DNA of 64,000 nt from Parvularculaceae bacterium (GTDB lineage: Bacteria; Pseudomonadota; Alphaproteobacteria; Caulobacterales; Parvularculaceae), in contig JANQSJ010000007.1 in NCBI GenBank assembly GCA_028284065.1, positions 470,414 to 534,413 on the forward strand, given 5' to 3'. Below the pieces are notes generated by a model that was not told where the DNA came from, did not search any database, and worked only from the letters and a program-made list of their open reading frames with translations. The position numbers were made by a program, and so were the translations under genes. The number at the start of each line of letters is the position of its first letter. The first letter of the stretch is position 1. This document shows, piece by piece, positions 38,750 to 47,654 of the stretch.

Positions 38750-38990
38750 TCGCTCATGTCCCGGACCGCTGACGGCGCCATCGCGCCGCTGATCGTCGCT
38801 AACATTACTGCCACCGCGCCCGTTCCCATAAGGTGAAAATTCTTGTCTTCGCCGGAAGTGACGGCGGCCATCGAGGGCGCTTGACGGCGCAGGCGGCGGA
38901 GGCTCAATCAATCCTTGAAAGCCGGTGGACCTGCCGGGATGAGACGCCGCGAGGAACGACCTCGCCCAATGAACACATTAGGAGTTCGTC

Positions 38991-40193
38991 ATGCGAAGCG
39001 CCTTTTACGAACGGGTAACGGACACGCTCGCCGATATTCGCGACCAGGGCCTGGAGAAGCGCGAGCGGCCGATACTCGGGGCCCAGGGGCCAGTCATTGA
39101 GGTGGCGCGCGGCGGCGAACCGCGAAGCGTTTTGAATTTCTGCGCCAATAATTATCTCGGCCTCGCCGACCACCCGGAGATTGTCGCCGCCGCCAAGGCG
39201 ACCATGGACGACTACGGCTTCGGCATGGCGTCCGTGCGGTTCATCTGCGGCACGGCAGACCTGCACTTGCAAGTCGAGCGGGCGATCGCCGAGTTCCTTG
39301 GTTATGACGATGCGATCCTGTTCGCCGCTTGTTTTGACGCCAATGGCGGCGTGTTCGAGCCGCTGCTCGGGTCCGAAGACGCGATAATCTCCGATGCGCT
39401 CAATCACGCCTCGATCATCGACGGCGTCCGGTTATGCAAGGCGAAGCGTTTTCGCTACGCGACATCGGACATGGGCGATCTGCGCGCGCAACTAACCGCC
39501 GCCGACGAGGCCGGCGCGCGAACGAAACTCGTCGTCACAGATGGCGTTTTCTCCATGGACGGCGCGATCGCGAAGCTCGATGAAATCTGCGCCATCGCCG
39601 ACGAATTCGACGCGCTCGTTATGGTCGACGACTGCCATGCCACGGGCTTCATGGGCGCGGCCGGCGCCGGCTCCCCTTCCCATTGCGGCGTCGCAGACCG
39701 GGTGGACATCCTTACTGGAACGCTTGGCAAGGCGCTCGGCGGCGGCATGGGCGGATACGTATGCGCATCGGCCGACGTCGTTCGCCTCTTGCGCAATAGA
39801 GCGCGCCCCTACCTGTTCTCGAACGCCCTTACCCCCGCCCTCCTCGGCGCGACCTTGAAGACTCTGGAGCTCGTGCGCGCTGGCGACGGCTTGCGCGCGC
39901 AGCTCTTCCGAAATACGGAGCGCTTCCGCTCGAAGATGGCGGCGGCGGGCTTCGACCTCCTGCCCGGCGAGCACCCGATCATCCCGGTGATGATCGGCGA
40001 TGCGCGCCTCGCTGGCGAAATGGCCGACGCGCTTCTCGACGAAGGGGTTTATGTCATCGGCTTTTCCTACCCCGTGGTGCCAAAGGGTCAGGCGCGCATC
40101 CGCACCCAAATGTGCGCAGGCCATACGGACGACCAGGTGGACGAAGCCGTTGACGCATTCATCCGGGTAGGGAAACGGCTGGAGCTAATTTAA
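38991..40193 (+). CDS. kbl: Glycine C-acetyltransferase (2-amino-3-ketobutyrate CoA ligase)
   Basis: 400 residues, PLP fold type I alpha-oxoamine synthase. [16 protein letters not shown] starts the domain, [16 protein letters not shown] follows, and the PLP Lys is Lys247 in [12 protein letters not shown]. The end reads [23 protein letters not shown], as in Kbl. Converts 2-amino-3-ketobutyrate and CoA to glycine and acetyl-CoA in threonine breakdown. The usual partner tdh is not adjacent; the next gene is an SDR on the other strand. ATTAGGAG precedes the ATG. Confidence 0.96.
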   Translation: MRSAFYERVTDTLADIRDQGLEKRERPILGAQGPVIEVARGGEPRSVLNFCANNYLGLADHPEIVAAAKATMDDYGFGMASVRFICGTADLHLQVERAIAEFLGYDDAILFAACFDANGGVFEPLLGSEDAIISDALNHASIIDGVRLCKAKRFRYATSDMGDLRAQLTAADEAGARTKLVVTDGVFSMDGAIAKLDEICAIADEFDALVMVDDCHATGFMGAAGAGSPSHCGVADRVDILTGTLGKALGGGMGGYVCASADVVRLLRNRARPYLFSNALTPALLGATLKTLELVRAGDGLRAQLFRNTERFRSKMAAAGFDLLPGEHPIIPVMIGDARLAGEMADALLDEGVYVIGFSYPVVPKGQARIRTQMCAGHTDDQVDEAVDAFIRVGKRLELI

Positions 40194-40251
40194 TTGGGTG
40201 GGCGCACGCGAAACGCCGCGCCACGCGCATCGTTCGTCGGCGGCGTCGCGA

Positions 40252-41112
40252 TCACGTCGCCGCGGCGCGTTTGTCCTTTGACGTGTCGGCGGCCGACTGC
40301 GGGAAGAACATCGCCAGCAGCTTATTATAGCTTTGCGGGAGCACGCGCTGAACGAAAGAGATAAGCTTCGCATCGCGGCCAATCATCACCCTGCGTTTTC
40401 CTTTCGCCGCGCCGTCCAGGATGATGCGCGCCGCCTCCGCCGGCGTCGTAATGGCGTTTTCCTTGAAGCGGTCTGCGACTTCTTCCTTGGACGCGACCTC
40501 CTCCGGCAGCTGATCAATCGTCGCATTATTGACGATATTGGTGTCGACGCCCCCTGGGTGAACGCTAACAACGCTCACGCCCTTGTCTTCAAGTTCGCTG
40601 GCGAGCGTTTCGGAAAATCCGCGTACAGCGAATTTCGACGCGCAGTAGTGCGTCTGCCCGCGAAAGCCGATCACGCCGAAAATGCTGGAGATGTTGACGA
40701 GGGTTCCCTTAGTCATGACGAGCTGCGGCAGGAAAGCCTTTGACATCCTGACGACACCCCAGAAATTGACGTCGATCACCTGCTCGAAAGCGTCGAGATC
40801 GGTTTCCTCAAACGACCCCATACGGGTAAGGCCGGCGACATTCATAACCATATGCGCATCGCCGTAGGTTTCCTTCACCGACGCCGCATACGCCTTGACG
40901 GCGTCTGCGTCCGCGACGTCGAGACGGTCGACGCGAACCCTGTTTGACGCGTCGGCCCCAATCAGCCGCTTTGTCTCATCAAGGCCCGCCTCATTGACGT
41001 CCGACAACGCGAGCAGCGCGCCCTTCCCGGCGAGATCGAGCGCGAGCGCCCGGCCGATGCCGGATGCGGCGCCGGTTATGACGCATACTTTGCCCTGATA
41101 GGTGTTGATCAT
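40252..41112 (-). CDS. Short-chain dehydrogenase/reductase with C-terminal extension
   Basis: 286 residues. Cofactor motif TGAASGIGRALALDL, active-site NISSIFGVIG and YCASK. The NNAG motif is changed to MNVAG, as in some retinol-dehydrogenase-like SDRs. The last 40 residues form a helical, hydrophobic extension (LISFVQRVLPQSYNKLLAMFF) that may bind membranes. Likely acts on a lipid-type alcohol or ketone. Tail-to-tail with kbl. Confidence 0.88.
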   Translation of the reverse strand: MINTYQGKVCVITGAASGIGRALALDLAGKGALLALSDVNEAGLDETKRLIGADASNRVRVDRLDVADADAVKAYAASVKETYGDAHMVMNVAGLTRMGSFEETDLDAFEQVIDVNFWGVVRMSKAFLPQLVMTKGTLVNISSIFGVIGFRGQTHYCASKFAVRGFSETLASELEDKGVSVVSVHPGGVDTNIVNNATIDQLPEEVASKEEVADRFKENAITTPAEAARIILDGAAKGKRRVMIGRDAKLISFVQRVLPQSYNKLLAMFFPQSAADTSKDKRAAAT

Positions 41113-41188
41113 TCGGCTCTCCGCTTCGGCGCGCCATCCTTGTCCGCATCGGACCGCGCTGCGTCAATGCGGCGCGTCAGGCAAAAAG

Positions 41189-42019
41189 TCATCGGATCAG
41201 CGCCGCGGCGACCGCCGCCCAGTCGCGGCCGGGCCCGACGGCGAGAAGCGGCCGGTCTGCGCTGTCCGCCGGCGCATAATCCGCCGTTTCTTCAGGAACA
41301 TCGAGATAGGCGACGCGACCGCCCGCCTCGCGCGCCATCAGCGCGCCGGCGGCATGGTCCCAGGCGTGGATCCTGCTTGATATGCAAAAGTCGGCCTCTC
41401 CTCGCAGCAGCCGTAAATAGGCGTAGGCGGAGCAATGGCCGGACTCGCTTTGAAGCCGGCTCCTTAGATTGCCGACGATGATCTCACGCCACTCGGACGT
41501 AAGCCAACCGACGGAGCGCAATCCCCGCGGCGGGTCGGCGGCGCCTTGCGGCCCGGCAACCGGCGCATCGCCGATAACTGGCGGCGTTCCGGCGACGACC
41601 GAAGCGCAGACGTCCTCCGGGCAGGCGTAAATCCAGCCAGCGCGGGTCTCGCCGTCCTCTACATAGGCGAGAATGGTCGCGAATTCGCGCCGACCCTGAA
41701 CGAAGTTGCGGGTGCCGTCGAGCGGGTCCAGCACCCAGAATCGTCCCGCCCCTTCGAGCGCCTTGACGATGCCGGGATCTTCCGCGGCCGCCTCCTCCCC
41801 GATGAAAGAGGCGTCCGGCGCCAGCGCACGCAGCTGTTCCTGCAGGAAGGCTTCCACGGCGACATCGACTTCGGTGACGAAATCCGACGGCGAAGACTTT
41901 GTGCGTACTTCATCGTCATTCAGCCTGCCGAACTTCGGCATGATGATGTCATCCGACGCGGCCTTCAGGAGGTTGCGCACGTCGGCCGGGTCGAACCTCA
42001 TACGGTCAGCGACGCTCAC
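41189..42019 (-). CDS. Inositol monophosphatase family protein
   Basis: 276 residues. Metal-binding motifs: Glu in FIGEEAA, DPLDGTRNFVQG and the C-terminal WDHAAGALMAREAGG. Likely hydrolyses a sugar or inositol phosphate with magnesium. The GTG at 42019 overlaps the hflX stop as GTGA, so this start (MSVADRMRFDP) is preferred over the ATG six codons later; both are possible. Confidence 0.88.
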   Translation of the reverse strand: MSVADRMRFDPADVRNLLKAASDDIIMPKFGRLNDDEVRTKSSPSDFVTEVDVAVEAFLQEQLRALAPDASFIGEEAAAEDPGIVKALEGAGRFWVLDPLDGTRNFVQGRREFATILAYVEDGETRAGWIYACPEDVCASVVAGTPPVIGDAPVAGPQGAADPPRGLRSVGWLTSEWREIIVGNLRSRLQSESGHCSAYAYLRLLRGEADFCISSRIHAWDHAAGALMAREAGGRVAYLDVPEETADYAPADSADRPLLAVGPGRDWAAVAAALIR

Positions 42020-43485
42020 GCCAGGGCCCGGCCTGACGCAGATGCGGGTGTTGCGCCCCCGGCGGGCGCGACAGCGAGGTCCGGAAACGCCTTTCGGAAC
42101 TGGCCGAGGGATTTCGCCGACAAGCGCACGCGCACGGGGGCGTCCATTGGCGCCTCCGGGGCGTCGGCCGCGACGTCGCCATGGGCGTGCAGCCATGCGC
42201 GCGCCGCGCCGTCCGCATCGCCGAGCCAGACGAGGTGCGCGGCGCGGTCGCCGGTAATCGCGTCGTCAATCATCGCGGCGAGGTCGTCGAGGCCTGCGCC
42301 GGACATGGCCGAGATGCAGACTTGCGCCGGCTCCTCAATCGTGCTCGCCGCGTGATCGCGAGAGGCGACAGCGATCGCGCGCGCCGCGGCGGCGTCCTCC
42401 GCATCAAGCAGGTCGATCTTGTTGAGCGCCTCAATGACGCACGGCCCGCCTACGCCCGCCGCATCGTCGCGCACGCCGAGACTGCGCATGACGTCGATGA
42501 CGTCTCGCCGCTGGGCGTCGGTATCCGGGTGAGAGGCGTCGCGCACATGAATTATGAGGTCCGCTTCCTGAACCTCCTCCAGCGTTGCGCGAAACGCCGC
42601 GATGAGCTGGGTCGGCAAGTCGGAGATGAAGCCGACAGTGTCGGAAAGGATAATGCGCTCGCCGGAGGGAAGCCGGACGGCGCGCATGGTCGGGTCGAGG
42701 GTGGCGAAAAGGAGATCCTGAGCGCGCACGTCCGCCTTCGTCAACGCATTAAAGAGCGTCGACTTGCCCGCGTTCGTATAGCCCACAAGCGCCACGACAG
42801 GCTGCGGCGCGCGTTTGCGTTTCGCCCGCTGCAAAGTCCGGGTGCGGCGCACTTGTTCGATCTTCGTTTGCAGCCGGTCGATCTTCGACGCAAGTGCGCG
42901 CCGGTCGGATTCAATCTGGCGTTCGCCCGGTCCGCCGAGAAAACCGGCGCCGCCGCGCTGTCGCTCCAGGTGCGTCCAGGACCGAACAAGTCGCGAGCGC
43001 TGATAGGTGAGGTGCGCAAGGTCGACCTGCAGCCGGCCCTCCGCGGTGCTCGCGCGCGCGCCGAAAATCTCAAGAATGAGCGCCGTTCGGTCGAGGACCT
43101 TGACGTCCCATTCCTTCTCGAGATTGCGGTGTTGCACGGGGCTGAGCGCGCCGTCGACAATCACGAGACCGGGCCGCGGGTCGTGCGCGTCAAGAAGCAT
43201 CCGGATCTCACGCGTCTTTCCGAGCCCGAAAAGCGTCGCCGGGCGCGGCCGCAGCGTCGACGCCACCTCGCTGTAAACACACGCGACGCCGATCGCCGCA
43301 GCCAGGCCGATCGCCTCTTCAAGCCGCGCCGACGGCGCTCGCAATCCCCCAATGCCGCCGAGATCCGGATGAATCACGACGGCCGTTTCAGTTGCGGATT
43401 CGGATACTGGTTCGGTTACGACGTCACCTTTGGCGTTGACGATGCTTGACCCCGGCGTGAGGCGTGATCCCGAGTGGGCCGGCAT
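42016..43485 (-). CDS. hflX: GTPase HflX
   Basis: 489 residues from the ATG at 43485; the frame starts earlier with GTG. HflX domain (LRPRPATLFGLGKTREI, FGARASTAEGRLQVDLAHLTYQRSRL, RQRGGAGFLGGPGERQIE), then a G domain with GYTNAGKST (G1), DTVGFISDLP (G3) and NKID (G4). It binds the 50S/70S ribosome and rescues stalled or idle ribosomes. It lies downstream of hfq on the same strand, the usual hfq-hflX pair, here followed by a phosphatase with a 4-base overlap. N terminus uncertain. Confidence 0.94.
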   Translation of the reverse strand: MPAHSGSRLTPGSSIVNAKGDVVTEPVSESATETAVVIHPDLGGIGGLRAPSARLEEAIGLAAAIGVACVYSEVASTLRPRPATLFGLGKTREIRMLLDAHDPRPGLVIVDGALSPVQHRNLEKEWDVKVLDRTALILEIFGARASTAEGRLQVDLAHLTYQRSRLVRSWTHLERQRGGAGFLGGPGERQIESDRRALASKIDRLQTKIEQVRRTRTLQRAKRKRAPQPVVALVGYTNAGKSTLFNALTKADVRAQDLLFATLDPTMRAVRLPSGERIILSDTVGFISDLPTQLIAAFRATLEEVQEADLIIHVRDASHPDTDAQRRDVIDVMRSLGVRDDAAGVGGPCVIEALNKIDLLDAEDAAAARAIAVASRDHAASTIEEPAQVCISAMSGAGLDDLAAMIDDAITGDRAAHLVWLGDADGAARAWLHAHGDVAADAPEAPMDAPVRVRLSAKSLGQFRKAFPDLAVAPAGGATPASASGRALA

Positions 43486-43587
43486 CTTAAAGCCGGCGCG
43501 TCGCCGTTCAATCAACACCTATCCGGTCAATCGACGCTTATCTAATCATCGACTGGACGACGCGCGAGAGGCGCCGATCACCGCGTC

Positions 43588-43836
43588 TTACTCCCCGCTC
43601 TCCTCTGGCTCTCCATCCCAAAGGCTAATGGGCTGGCCGGGCATGACAGTAGAAATCGCATGCTTGTAAACGAGCTGACTCTGGGAATCGCGTTTCAGGA
43701 GCACACAGAAATTGTCGAACCAGGTAACAAAGCCCTGAAGCTTCACGCCGTTCACGAGGAAGATGGTGACAGCGATTTTTTCCTTTCGTACATGGTTTAG
43801 AAAAACATCTTGAAGGTTTTGTTTTTTCTCGCTCAT
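43588..43836 (-). CDS. hfq: RNA chaperone Hfq
   Basis: 82 residues, canonical. Sm1 motif begins [37 protein letters not shown], and Sm2 ends in the YKHAIST signature. The short C-terminal tail (GEPEESGE) is normal for alphaproteobacteria. Hexamer that pairs small RNAs with messages. Directly upstream of hflX on the strand; the D-amino-acid transaminase is next upstream. Confidence 0.97.
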   Translation of the reverse strand: MSEKKQNLQDVFLNHVRKEKIAVTIFLVNGVKLQGFVTWFDNFCVLLKRDSQSQLVYKHAISTVMPGQPISLWDGEPEESGE

Positions 43837-43878
43837 TTGCCCTAAATCTCAACCGTGGCGCCATCTCCCGCAGCGCAC

Positions 43879-43911
43879 AAAACCGATAGTGGCGCGCGCG
43901 CGACGGGTTTT
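43879..43911 (-). terminator. Weak hairpin between dat and hfq
   Basis: AAAACC (43879-43884) can pair with GGTTTT (43906-43911) around a GC-rich loop, in the 81-base gap after the dat stop and before hfq. A possible terminator or attenuator for read-through into hfq; the evidence is weak. Confidence 0.3.
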
Positions 43912-43917
43912 CAACCG

Positions 43918-44784
43918 TCAGGAGGGCTCGGAAAGGCGCCTGGAGCGCGACACATAGGCCTCACGCAACCGCAGGGCGATGGGCCCCGGCGCGCCATCGC
44001 CGATCTCACCGTCATCGATCCGGACTACCGGCGTCACAAGGTTCGTCGCCGATGTGATGAACGCCTCGCGCGCCGCGCGCGCCTCCTCGACGGAGAACGG
44101 GCGCTCAACGACCTGAAGCTGGAGTTCCTCCGCACACGCAATAACCGATGCGCGGGTGATGCCGCCAAGGATCGCGTTTCCCTTTGGATGCGTGACAAGA
44201 CGCCCCTCGGCGTCGACGATCCAGGCGTTAGATGAGGCGCCTTCGGTGATGTCGCCATCGCGGTGGAGCCATGCCTCCACCGCGCCAGCCCGGCGCGCCG
44301 CGTCCTTGGCGATCGCATTTGGCAAGAGCGACGTCGACTTGATATCGACGCGGCCCCAGCGAATGTCCTCGGTAAGGATGACGCCGACGCCTTTCGCCGC
44401 CACCCGGTCCGCCGCGGCGAGACTGAAGGGCCGCGCCGTCATCACGATCGACGGCGACGTGGGCGTTGTCGGAAAGGCGTGGTTGCGCACGGCGACGCCG
44501 CGCGTCGCCTGCATGTAGACGAGCGCGTCCGAAAGACGGTTGCGACGAACAAGCTTCTTGACGATCGCGCGCATGGCGGGTTCGCCCATCGGCGCGTCGA
44601 TCGACAACTCCTTCAGCGACCTGCGCCAGCGTTCGAAATGCCCTTCCGCGTCCCACATGCGCCGGCCAATCACCAGCACTACTTCGTAAACGCCGTCCGC
44701 GAACTGATAGCCGCGGTCCTCCACAGGAACGCGCGCCTCTCCGATCCGTTCAAATGCGCCATTGACGTATGCAATGCGGGCCAT
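43918..44784 (-). CDS. dat: D-amino-acid transaminase, PLP fold type IV
   Basis: 288 residues. The PLP Lys is Lys149 in RVDIKSTSLLPN, EDRGYQFADGVYEVV is the N-terminal signature, and NAILGGITRASVI and EGASSNAWIV are the cofactor phosphate and substrate motifs. Interconverts D-alanine and D-glutamate for peptidoglycan, or is a branched-chain type homologue. Lies between trkH and hfq on the minus strand, 6 bases after trkH's start region is not overlapped, so likely the same transcript. Confidence 0.92.
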   Translation of the reverse strand: MARIAYVNGAFERIGEARVPVEDRGYQFADGVYEVVLVIGRRMWDAEGHFERWRRSLKELSIDAPMGEPAMRAIVKKLVRRNRLSDALVYMQATRGVAVRNHAFPTTPTSPSIVMTARPFSLAAADRVAAKGVGVILTEDIRWGRVDIKSTSLLPNAIAKDAARRAGAVEAWLHRDGDITEGASSNAWIVDAEGRLVTHPKGNAILGGITRASVIACAEELQLQVVERPFSVEEARAAREAFITSATNLVTPVVRIDDGEIGDGAPGPIALRLREAYVSRSRRLSEPS

Positions 44785-44790
44785 TTGCGA

Positions 44791-46206
44791 CTAGGACCTC
44801 CAGAAACTGATATTGATGAGCGCGAGCGCGGCGACCGCTTCAATCCGACCAAGGATCATGCCGACGACAAGCGCAGCGCGCGCAGCGCCGTTTTCGAAAA
44901 CCGCATAGCCTTCCGCGCCGCCCTCAACAAGCGAAAGGGCCGGCCCGGCGTTGGCGAGCGCGCCGACCGCCGCCGCCGCGGACATGTCGAACTCGCGGCC
45001 CGCCGCCGCGCCGAAGAGGGTGAGCGCCGCAAGCAGGAAGGTGAAGACGATGAAGTGCATCCACACGCCCAGTTCCTCCTCCACAAAAGCGCGCCCGAAA
45101 ACTGCCCGCGGCGACACAAGGCGACCTATCTCTTCGCGCACGCGGCGAAACAGGACAAGCCACCGCAGCACCTTCAGACCGCCAGCCGTCGACACCGCCG
45201 ACCCGCCGATGACGATCGCGATCAGCGCAACGGGCAGGTTGCCGACCTCCCCAAAGGCGACGCCATTGGTTGAGGCGAGGCTCGCGGCCGTCAAAAGCGG
45301 CCCGGCGACGGAGGCGGCCGTCACGCCAGTCTGTGAAGACGCATCGCCGCGCGCGAACAAAAAAAGAGCAACCGCGAGCGTCAGCACGATCGCCACATAG
45401 GCGCCCGTCTCGCTGTCGGCGCGGCGCGGCCGCATCGGATCGGCGACGGCGGCGATGACGACGAAATTCGCGCCGCCGACAAGGAGGAGCGGAAACAGCG
45501 CGCCCGCCATGGCGAGGGTCGGCGCCGCCGCCAATTCCGGATCGGCGATGAAGCCGCCCGAGGCGGCGAGCGACATCGCCGTCGCAATGCTTGCAAGGGG
45601 CCCCGCCCCGGCGACAGCGAGAAGCATCGCGCCCGCCGCCGTCACCACCAAATAAGCAGGCGCAAGATACCGTACGGCGCTTTCGATCGCGGTAAAATAG
45701 GAATTGTCTTCTCGCCGTGCGAACTGCGGCGGAACCGTCTCAATGCCGACGAATATCGGCCGCACCAGGACGGCCGACGCAAAGGCGAGCGTTGCGAGGC
45801 CGCCTATCCATTGCAAGCTGGCGCGCCAGATAATGCCCGGCGGGCTTGACCGCGCGGCCTCCTCCGATAGCCAGGCGCCCGTGGTCGTCAGCGCTGAAAC
45901 GGATTCAAAATAGGCGTCGCCCGCGCCTGACCCGCTCGCCATGAAAGCGATTGACGCGAAGGACGGCGCGATGATCCACCAGAGCAGGATGAACAACAGC
46001 GCTTCGCGCAGGTCGCCGGCCCGTCGCCGCCCCGCCCCAATGACCGCGAGGCCGCCGCCCGCCAAGAGCGCGGCCGCGCCGCCGAATGCGTAAGCGCCCA
46101 CAGACGCGGGCGCAACGGCAACCGCCACCGCGATCGGCGCGGCATGGGCGAGCCCGATAATGATCAGGCCGACGCCAAGCGCGCGCAGAATGGTCAGCAC
46201 CGCCAA
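44791..46206 (-). CDS. trkH: Potassium uptake protein TrkH
   Basis: 471 residues, about ten spans. The four pore-loop motifs can be seen as SVSALTTTGAWLS, AMSLAASGGFI, GGSAVSTAGGLKVLR and GALANAGPALS. It forms the K+ channel dimer of the Trk system with the TrkA ring. Directly downstream of trkA (24-base gap). It is a short TrkH type. Confidence 0.93.
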   Translation of the reverse strand: MAVLTILRALGVGLIIIGLAHAAPIAVAVAVAPASVGAYAFGGAAALLAGGGLAVIGAGRRRAGDLREALLFILLWWIIAPSFASIAFMASGSGAGDAYFESVSALTTTGAWLSEEAARSSPPGIIWRASLQWIGGLATLAFASAVLVRPIFVGIETVPPQFARREDNSYFTAIESAVRYLAPAYLVVTAAGAMLLAVAGAGPLASIATAMSLAASGGFIADPELAAAPTLAMAGALFPLLLVGGANFVVIAAVADPMRPRRADSETGAYVAIVLTLAVALFLFARGDASSQTGVTAASVAGPLLTAASLASTNGVAFGEVGNLPVALIAIVIGGSAVSTAGGLKVLRWLVLFRRVREEIGRLVSPRAVFGRAFVEEELGVWMHFIVFTFLLAALTLFGAAAGREFDMSAAAAVGALANAGPALSLVEGGAEGYAVFENGAARAALVVGMILGRIEAVAALALINISFWRS

Positions 46207-46230
46207 GGGTTCCGCCTCTCCCCGCTCGCG

Positions 46231-47604
46231 CTAGAAGTATTCGATGCTGACGCGGAACATCTGCTCCACGTCGCGGACATATTCGCGCAACGCCAAGAGG
46301 ACGATCCTGTCGTTCGGCCGGATGATCGTCTGGCTTGTCGGGATGTCGACGACGCCGTCGCGATAAACCGCCCCGATGATGACGCCTTCAGGCAGCTTCG
46401 CCTCGCCGAGCGGCTTGTTGACGAGCGGCGATGTTTCGAGCGCAATCGCGTCAATAAGCTCCGCGCGGCCATCGGCGAGACTGAAGACGCCCTTGATCCG
46501 GCCCCGCCGGATATGCTGCAGGATCGTCGATATGGTCGTCGACCGCGGGTCGACAAACCTGTCGATGCCCACCGCCTCGCATATTGGCGCGAAACTAACG
46601 TCATTGACGAGCGCCAGCGCCCGGCGCGCCCCTTCCCGCTTTGCGATGACTGCCGCGAGCACGTTCACCTGATCATTATTCGTGACGGTGACGACGGTTT
46701 CGGCGTCGGCGGCGCCCGCCTCCCGCAGGAGATCGCGGTCAAGCCCGTCGCCCTGCAGGACGACGGTGCGGTCAAGCTGCTCAGCGACGTATTCGGCGCG
46801 CTCGCGATCGCCCTCCACCAGTCGCAGCTTCATCGATCCGTACTGCTCAAGGCCGCGCGCCACGTATAGCCCGATGTTCCCGCCGCCGACGATGATGACG
46901 CGGCGCGCCTGGCGCTCGTCCTCGCCCATCACTTCGAGCGCGCGCGTGACATGCTCGCGCGCCGAGACAAAGTAGATGTTGTCGCCGACCTCAAGCTGGT
47001 CTTCGCCATGGGCGCGCCACAGCCGGTCGCCGCGTTCAATGGCCACAATCGTGATCTTGAGGTCGGGAAAGAGCTCCGCGAGCTGGCGCAGCGGCGTTGC
47101 GACGATCGGGCAATCCTCAGGCAGCCGCACGCCGACCGCCCAGACGCGTCCGTCCACAAACGCCTTCGTTTCGATCGCCCCCGGCGTCGACAAGCGCTGC
47201 AAGATCGCCTCGCTCACCTCGCGTTCCGGCGAGATGATGACGTCGATCGGCATGTGGTTGCGGCTGAATAGGTCGGAGTATTTCGGATCGAGGTACCCGC
47301 TTGCGCGGATGCGGGCGATTTTCGTCGGCACCTTGAACAGGGTGTGCGCGATCTGGCAGGCGATCATGTTGACTTCGTCGGCGTGGGTCACGGCGACGAT
47401 CATGTCCGCTTCGCGCGCGCCCGCTTCGGCGAGAATATCCGGATACGACCCGTTTCCGACCACGCCGCGGACATCGAGGCGCTCGGAGACCGCTCGGACA
47501 AGCGCCCTGTCCTGGTCGATGACCGCCACGTCGCCGCCTTCGGCCGCGAGCCGTCGCGCGATGCCAAATCCGACGCGGCCGGCGCCGCAGACGATGACGC
47601 GCAT
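46231..47604 (-). CDS. trkA: Trk system potassium uptake protein TrkA
   Basis: 457 residues with two RCK units: N-terminal MRVIVCGAGRVGFGIARRLA with an NAD(H) site, a second RVIIVGGGNIGLYVARGLE near residue 230, and C-terminal TrkA-C domains. Regulates TrkH with nucleotides. It stands next to ntrX, as in many alphaproteobacteria, and upstream of trkH. Confidence 0.95.
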   Translation of the reverse strand: MRVIVCGAGRVGFGIARRLAAEGGDVAVIDQDRALVRAVSERLDVRGVVGNGSYPDILAEAGAREADMIVAVTHADEVNMIACQIAHTLFKVPTKIARIRASGYLDPKYSDLFSRNHMPIDVIISPEREVSEAILQRLSTPGAIETKAFVDGRVWAVGVRLPEDCPIVATPLRQLAELFPDLKITIVAIERGDRLWRAHGEDQLEVGDNIYFVSAREHVTRALEVMGEDERQARRVIIVGGGNIGLYVARGLEQYGSMKLRLVEGDRERAEYVAEQLDRTVVLQGDGLDRDLLREAGAADAETVVTVTNNDQVNVLAAVIAKREGARRALALVNDVSFAPICEAVGIDRFVDPRSTTISTILQHIRRGRIKGVFSLADGRAELIDAIALETSPLVNKPLGEAKLPEGVIIGAVYRDGVVDIPTSQTIIRPNDRIVLLALREYVRDVEQMFRVSIEYF

Positions 47605-47654
47605 GTCGCGCCCTTTCCAGTTATCCGAGTCTCATCGGACCGAACGAACGCCGG

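Noticed and set aside
42181..43449. A 422-codon plus-strand frame opposite hflX
   Set aside because: Antisense to a clear HflX GTPase; Arg-rich shadow translation.
44263..45273. A 336-codon plus-strand frame over dat and trkH
   Set aside because: It spans parts of two supported minus-strand genes and has no recognisable motif.
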